From Thermoflexus sp035573655 (GTDB lineage: Bacteria; Chloroflexota; Anaerolineae; Thermoflexales; Thermoflexaceae), in the NCBI GenBank assembly GCA_035573655.1, contig DATMAC010000203.1, positions 1 to 7,437 on the forward strand: a stretch of 7,437 nucleotides of DNA, given 5' to 3'. A program made the position numbers and the translations under genes. Each line of letters begins with the position of its first letter. The first letter of the stretch is position 1. Positions 4,692 to 7,437 of the stretch are shown here, one piece after another. The notes under the pieces are model-generated. The model had not been told where the DNA came from. It saw only the letters and a list, made by a program, of their open reading frames with translations, and made no database searches.

Positions 4692-5921
4692 ATGTTCACT
4701 CACGTACGTGTGCCAGAAGACGGAAAGAAGATCGAGGTTCGGAACGGACGGCTCGTCGTGCCCGATCATCCCATCATCGGCTACATCGTCGGGGATGGGA
4801 CGGGGCGGGACATCATGCCGGCGGCGATGAAGGTCTGGAACGCCGCCGTGCAGAAGGTTTACGGAGGTCAGCGCAAGATCGCCTGGGTTCGCCTCTACGC
4901 GGGCGAGGACGCGGAGGAGCTCTACGGCGAGCGCCTCCCGGAGGAGACCCTCCGGGCGATCCGGGAGTTCATCGTGGCCATTAAGGGCCCGCTGACCACC
5001 CCCGTCGGATACGGCTGGCGCAGCGTCAACGTGCAGCTCCGGCAGAAGCTGGATCTCTACGCGTGCGTGCGGCCGGTGAAATGGTATCCAGGGGTTCCCT
5101 CCCCGTTGAAAGAGCCCCACAAGGTCGATATGGTGGTGTTCCGTGAGAACACCGAGGATGTTTATGCGGGGATCGAGTGGGAGGCGGGATCTCCAGAAGC
5201 CAAGCGGGTGGCCGCCTATTTGAAGCGAACCTTTAAGATCACCTTGCCGCCTGACACCGGGATCGGGGTCAAGCCCATCAGCAAGGAGGCCACTAAGCGG
5301 CTGGTGCGCAAAGCGATCCGCTACGCCCTGGAGAACGGCCGGCGCAGCGTCACCCTGGTCGGTAAGGGAAACATTATGAAATACACGGAGGGCGCCTTCA
5401 TCCGCTGGGGCTATGAGGTCGCCAAAGAGGAGTTCGGCGATGTAACGATCACCGAGGCGGAGGTCGCGGAGGGGAAGCCGGCCGACGGGAAGATCATCAT
5501 CAAGGACCGCATCGCCGACGCGATGTTCCAGCAGGTCCTGCTGCGCCCGGACGAGTACGATGTGATCGCTACTCCCAACCTGAACGGCGACTACCTCTCG
5601 GAGGCCCTCGCCGCGATGGTGGGCGGCGTAGGGATCGCGCCCGGCGGGAACATCGGGGATACCTTAGCGGTCTTCGAGGCCACCCACGGCTCAGCGCCCA
5701 AATACGCGGGGCTGGACAAGGTGAACCCGAGTTCGCTGCTGCTTTCGGGCGTCATGATGTTCCGCTACATCGGGTGGAACGAGGTCGCGGATGCCATCGA
5801 GGCCGCCTTCACCCGCACGATCCAGCAGAAGATCGTCACTTACGACCTCGCTCGCCTCATGGAGGGCGCCCGGGAGGTCCGCACCAGCGAATTCGCCGAT
5901 GCCATCATCGCCAATCTATGA
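4692..5921 (+). CDS. icd: Isocitrate dehydrogenase, NADP+-type
   Basis: This 409-residue enzyme converts isocitrate to 2-oxoglutarate and CO2 in the TCA cycle, and aligns well with E. coli Icd. Substrate residues are present: Ser111, Asn113, Arg117 and Arg127 (RSVNVQLRQKLDLYACVRPV), Arg151 and Tyr158 (FRENTEDVYAG), and Lys228 (KGNIMKYTEG). Metal ligands are Asp276 (RIADAM) and Asp300 (NLNGD). The third acidic position, Asp311 in E. coli, is Glu304 here. NADP+ specificity is indicated by Lys337-Tyr338 (HGSAPKYAG) and by Tyr384 and Arg388 (TYDLARLM), matching E. coli Lys344, Tyr345, Tyr391 and Arg395. The serine phosphorylated by AceK in E. coli is conserved as Ser111, but no kinase gene is seen. 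The ATG at 4692 is supported by the GAGGG site and by the N-terminal alignment. A stem-loop follows the gene. Confidence 0.96.
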   Translation: MFTHVRVPEDGKKIEVRNGRLVVPDHPIIGYIVGDGTGRDIMPAAMKVWNAAVQKVYGGQRKIAWVRLYAGEDAEELYGERLPEETLRAIREFIVAIKGPLTTPVGYGWRSVNVQLRQKLDLYACVRPVKWYPGVPSPLKEPHKVDMVVFRENTEDVYAGIEWEAGSPEAKRVAAYLKRTFKITLPPDTGIGVKPISKEATKRLVRKAIRYALENGRRSVTLVGKGNIMKYTEGAFIRWGYEVAKEEFGDVTITEAEVAEGKPADGKIIIKDRIADAMFQQVLLRPDEYDVIATPNLNGDYLSEALAAMVGGVGIAPGGNIGDTLAVFEATHGSAPKYAGLDKVNPSSLLLSGVMMFRYIGWNEVADAIEAAFTRTIQQKIVTYDLARLMEGAREVRTSEFADAIIANL

Positions 5922-5995
5922 TTCGAGGACCTGGGGACGGATCCCTTCCTCTTTCTCTCGCGAACTCCGACCGACATCGCTCCTATGAAGAATTC

Positions 5996-6028
5996 GGCTG
6001 GGGCGCCGTCGAAGATGGCGCCCCAGCC
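5996..6028 (+). terminator. Stem-loop downstream of icd
   Basis: GGCTGGGGCGCC (5996-6007) and GGCGCCCCAGCC (6017-6028) form a perfect 12-bp stem around a 9-nt loop, 74 nt after the icd stop. The sequence that follows (CTTGGGGG) is not T-rich, so this is either a non-canonical terminator or an mRNA 3'-end stabiliser. The rest of 5922-6094 holds no gene that I can support. Confidence 0.6.
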
Positions 6029-6094
6029 CTTGGGGGATCCGGTGTAAATAGTGAACGCCCGCTCACCGCTCCGGAAACTTCACGGAGGTGAGAA

Positions 6095-6556
6095 ATGGAA
6101 TCATCCTCTACAGCCACCGTCGTCGCGCTCTTCCGCTGCCCCGGCCATCGGGCGCCGATGGAGCCTGTGACCGCCGTCTGGGCGGAAGCCAATTGGGGGT
6201 TATTGGGAGATGCCCATGCTCGCCCGGATTCCTCCCGCCAGGTTCTGCTGATGGCTCAAGAGATCCTGGACGCGTTGGGCTTATGGCCCGGGGCTGTGCG
6301 GGAGAACATCACCCTCCGGGGCCTTCCCTTCGATCAGCTTCGCCCCGGCGATCGCCTCCAGATCGGAGAAGCGATCCTTGAGATCACAAAGCCGTGCACC
6401 CCCTGTGCTCGAATGGACGAAATCCGTCCAGGGCTTCAGGAAACATTGCGTGGTCGTCGGGGAATGCTGGCCCGTGTGCTTCAGAGCGGATGGATCCGCT
6501 GCGGGGATCCGGTGCGTTGGGTGACCATGGAAGATATGCTTAACACCAACCCATGA
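6095..6556 (+). CDS. Stand-alone MOSC-domain protein
   Basis: This small protein of 153 residues consists of one MOSC domain, the C-terminal fold of molybdenum-cofactor sulfurase. Family features are GLLGDAH (35-41), SRQVLLMAQE (47-56), VRENITLRGL (68-77), LRPGDRLQIGEAILEIT (82-98), then a PC-containing segment TKPCTPCARM (98-107), GRRGMLARVL (120-129) and GDPV (137-140). Cys101 or Cys104 would be the sulfur-carrying cysteine. Proteins of this size are predicted to take part in sulfur transfer to metal-cofactor enzymes, but the individual substrate is unknown. The ATG at 6095 has a strong GGAGG ribosome site (6084-6088) 6 nt upstream. It lies alone between icd and rex with stem-loops on both sides, so it is probably its own transcription unit. 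No molybdopterin gene lies nearby to refine the role. Confidence 0.85.
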   Translation: MESSSTATVVALFRCPGHRAPMEPVTAVWAEANWGLLGDAHARPDSSRQVLLMAQEILDALGLWPGAVRENITLRGLPFDQLRPGDRLQIGEAILEITKPCTPCARMDEIRPGLQETLRGRRGMLARVLQSGWIRCGDPVRWVTMEDMLNTNP

Positions 6557-6579
6557 GCTCGGCGTTATAGGTGGCGCAC

Positions 6580-6609
6580 CCCGAGCCGATGGCGTACTCG
6601 GGTGATTTT
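6580..6609 (+). terminator. Putative terminator after the MOSC gene
   Basis: CCCGAG (6580-6585) and CTCGGG (6597-6602) form a 6-bp GC stem around an 11-nt loop, followed by TGATTTT. A competing stem uses GCTCGG (6557-6562) with CCGAGC (6581-6586). The T-tract is short but present. It would separate MOSC transcription from rex. Confidence 0.5.
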
Positions 6610-6689
6610 AGCGTCTTGCCACGGACAAGGGCCCCTCGATTGATCCCTATCCCCCAGGATAGACCGGATCTATGCCGAAATTCCCCATT

Positions 6690-6703
6690 TCACAAATTTG
6701 TGA
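6690..6703. promoter_or_regulatory. Perfect 14-bp palindrome upstream of rex
   Basis: TCACAAATTTGTGA is its own reverse complement. It overlaps or directly abuts the -10-like region, 41 bp before the rex ATG, a location suited to autoregulation. It contains the Rex half-site TTGTGA twice, but in the reverse order from the usual operator (TCACAA-N2-TTGTGA instead of TTGTGA-N6-TCACAA). Binding by Rex is therefore plausible but not established by sequence. Confidence 0.55.
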
Positions 6704-6711
6704 TATATAAG
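6704..6711 (+). promoter_or_regulatory. -10-like element of rex
   Basis: TATATAAG at 6704-6711 contains TATAAG (5 of 6 to TATAAT), in the only AT-rich stretch before rex. No convincing -35 is visible 16-18 bp upstream. The ribosome site is GAGGTG (6729-6734), 10 nt before the ATG, a slightly long spacing. Confidence 0.4.
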
Positions 6712-6744
6712 TCCCAGAAATCCTGAGTGAGGTGCAACTGAGCT

Positions 6745-7380
6745 ATGGCTCCCGTTCGCAAAGTGCCGGAGATCGTCATTGGGCGGCTTCCGATTTACCT
6801 GCGGGCCTTGCAGGTGATGGCAGCCGAGGGCCGGGAGGTCACCTCCTCTCAGGAGCTGGGAGAGCGCTTAGGGATCAGCTCCGCCCAAATCCGAAAAGAT
6901 CTTTCCTATTTTGGGACGTTTGGGAAGCAGGGAACGGGCTATCGGATTCCCGATTTGATTGAGCACCTGAAGCGCATCCTGAAGGTCGATCGAATATGGG
7001 ACATGATCCTGATCGGGGCTGGTCACCTGGGACATGCGTTGGCCCAATATCAGGGGTTCACCCCTCGAGGGTTCCGGCTTGTGGCCATCTTCGATAACGA
7101 TCCGGAGAAGATCGGACGGCCGATTGGGCCCCATGTCATTCGGGATGTACAGGAGCTCCCCGCCTTCGTGCGCGAACATCGGATTCACATCGCCATGATC
7201 GCTGTCCCCGCCTCGGCCGCCCAACAGGTGGCCGACCTCTGCGTCGAGGCAGGCATCCGCGCCATCCTGAACTACGCCCCGATCCATTTGAAGGTCCCGC
7301 CGGGGATTTTGGTGCAATACATCGATCCAGCGATCCACCTGCAGCAGATGACCTATTACCTGGGGGATGAAGAAGGCTGA
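6745..7380 (+). CDS. rex: Redox-sensing transcriptional repressor Rex
   Basis: Rex is a dimeric repressor that leaves DNA when NADH rises and so controls respiratory and fermentative genes by NADH/NAD+ ratio. The 211-residue product has the usual length. Residues about 8-60 form the winged helix-turn-helix (LPIYLRALQVM, SSQELGERLGISSAQIRKDLSYFG), followed by the wing-joining GKQGTGYRIPDL. The Rossmann domain begins DMILIGAGHLGHAL (86-99) with GxGxxG, and FDNDPEKIG (116-124) carries the acidic residues typical of NADH binding. NYAPIHLKVP (176-185) and VQYIDPAIHLQQMTYYL (190-206) are the conserved C-terminal dimer parts. The ATG at 6745 is fixed by an in-frame stop at 6739-6741. The palindrome at 6690-6703 suggests self-regulation. 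Likely targets in this window are discussed with the nuo and icd dyads. Confidence 0.96.
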   Translation: MAPVRKVPEIVIGRLPIYLRALQVMAAEGREVTSSQELGERLGISSAQIRKDLSYFGTFGKQGTGYRIPDLIEHLKRILKVDRIWDMILIGAGHLGHALAQYQGFTPRGFRLVAIFDNDPEKIGRPIGPHVIRDVQELPAFVREHRIHIAMIAVPASAAQQVADLCVEAGIRAILNYAPIHLKVPPGILVQYIDPAIHLQQMTYYLGDEEG

Positions 7381-7437
7381 AACCGAGCGGCAAACGTTCG
7401 ATCCGCGGGATTCCTGTGAGGGGTGGGCCGCGTAAGC
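7381..7437 (+). other. Non-coding tail after rex
   Basis: The last 57 bases show no supported gene start, stem-loop with a T-tract, or RNA feature. A GTG at 7416 opens an in-frame run to the window end, but it has no ribosome site and too little sequence to judge. Confidence 0.4.

Noticed and set aside
2941..4830. A 629-residue rightward open frame opposite the aldehyde dehydrogenase gene
   Set aside because: It covers the antisense strand of a well-supported enzyme gene, runs through the hairpin and the divergent promoters and into the start of icd, and shows no domain.
6051..6066. GTGA-N8-TCAC inverted repeat upstream of the MOSC gene as another Rex-type site
   Set aside because: The spacer is 2 bp longer than in the nuo and icd dyads, the flanking T and A are missing, and no clear promoter is associated with it.
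6647..6673. Overlapping small hairpins (CTATCC/GGATAG and ATAGA/TCTAT) in the rex leader region, considered as a riboswitch or attenuator
   Set aside because: They lie upstream of the likely rex promoter, so they would not be in the rex transcript. Stems of 5-6 bp like these arise by chance.
7416..7437. GTG at 7416 as the start of a downstream gene
   Set aside because: No ribosome site precedes it and only 22 bases remain before the window end.
1..7437. Search by eye for CRISPR arrays, tRNA or rRNA genes, transposase genes and a defence or other novel gene system
   Set aside because: No regular repeat-spacer pattern, cloverleaf sequence or mobile-element gene was seen. Every convincing open frame belongs to a known housekeeping or redox family.

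Overview
The window is GC-rich DNA carrying seven protein-coding genes of central energy and redox metabolism. From left to right: a leftward block iscX-nuoB-nuoCD (respiratory complex I subunits behind a small Fe-S assembly protein), a leftward aldehyde dehydrogenase, then rightward an NADP-type isocitrate dehydrogenase (icd), a stand-alone MOSC-domain protein and the redox-sensing repressor gene rex. No RNA gene, CRISPR array, insertion sequence or phage gene was seen. A Rex repressor next to a fused NuoCD and an arginine-rich, GC-rich proteome suggests a thermophilic Chloroflexota-like bacterium. This is an inference from gene content and style; there is no rRNA or marker search behind it.

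Layout. Positions 1-116 hold hairpins downstream of the nuo block. Positions 117-2900 (minus strand) hold nuoCD, nuoB and iscX. iscX and nuoB overlap by 8 bp and are probably translationally coupled; nuoB and nuoCD are 128 bp apart. An AT-rich promoter island lies at about 2901-2945, followed by a strong 19-bp-stem hairpin (2957-3003) that separates the nuo block from the co-directional aldehyde dehydrogenase gene (3025-4521). The aldehyde dehydrogenase and icd (4692-5921) diverge from a 170-bp region. In it the aldehyde dehydrogenase has an exact consensus -35/-10 promoter, and icd has an exact -10 followed by a TGTGA-N6-TCACA dyad. Beyond a 12-bp-stem hairpin (5996-6028) come the MOSC gene (6095-6556), a second terminator-like hairpin, a perfect 14-bp palindrome at the rex promoter, and rex (6745-7380).

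How the genes may work together. Complex I re-oxidises NADH, isocitrate dehydrogenase feeds 2-oxoglutarate and NADPH, and Rex reads the NADH/NAD+ balance. The most interesting pattern is regulatory. The iscX-nuoB-nuoCD promoter and the icd promoter carry similar 18-bp dyads (13 of 18 positions identical when aligned) resembling the published Rex operator TTGTGAA-N4-TTCACAA, and rex itself has a palindrome built from the same half-site in the opposite orientation. This suggests a local Rex regulon, but it is a hypothesis. The second notable point is an IscX-family gene as the leader of a nuoB operon instead of sitting in an isc operon. All the protein families themselves are known, and I see no evidence of a wholly new system.
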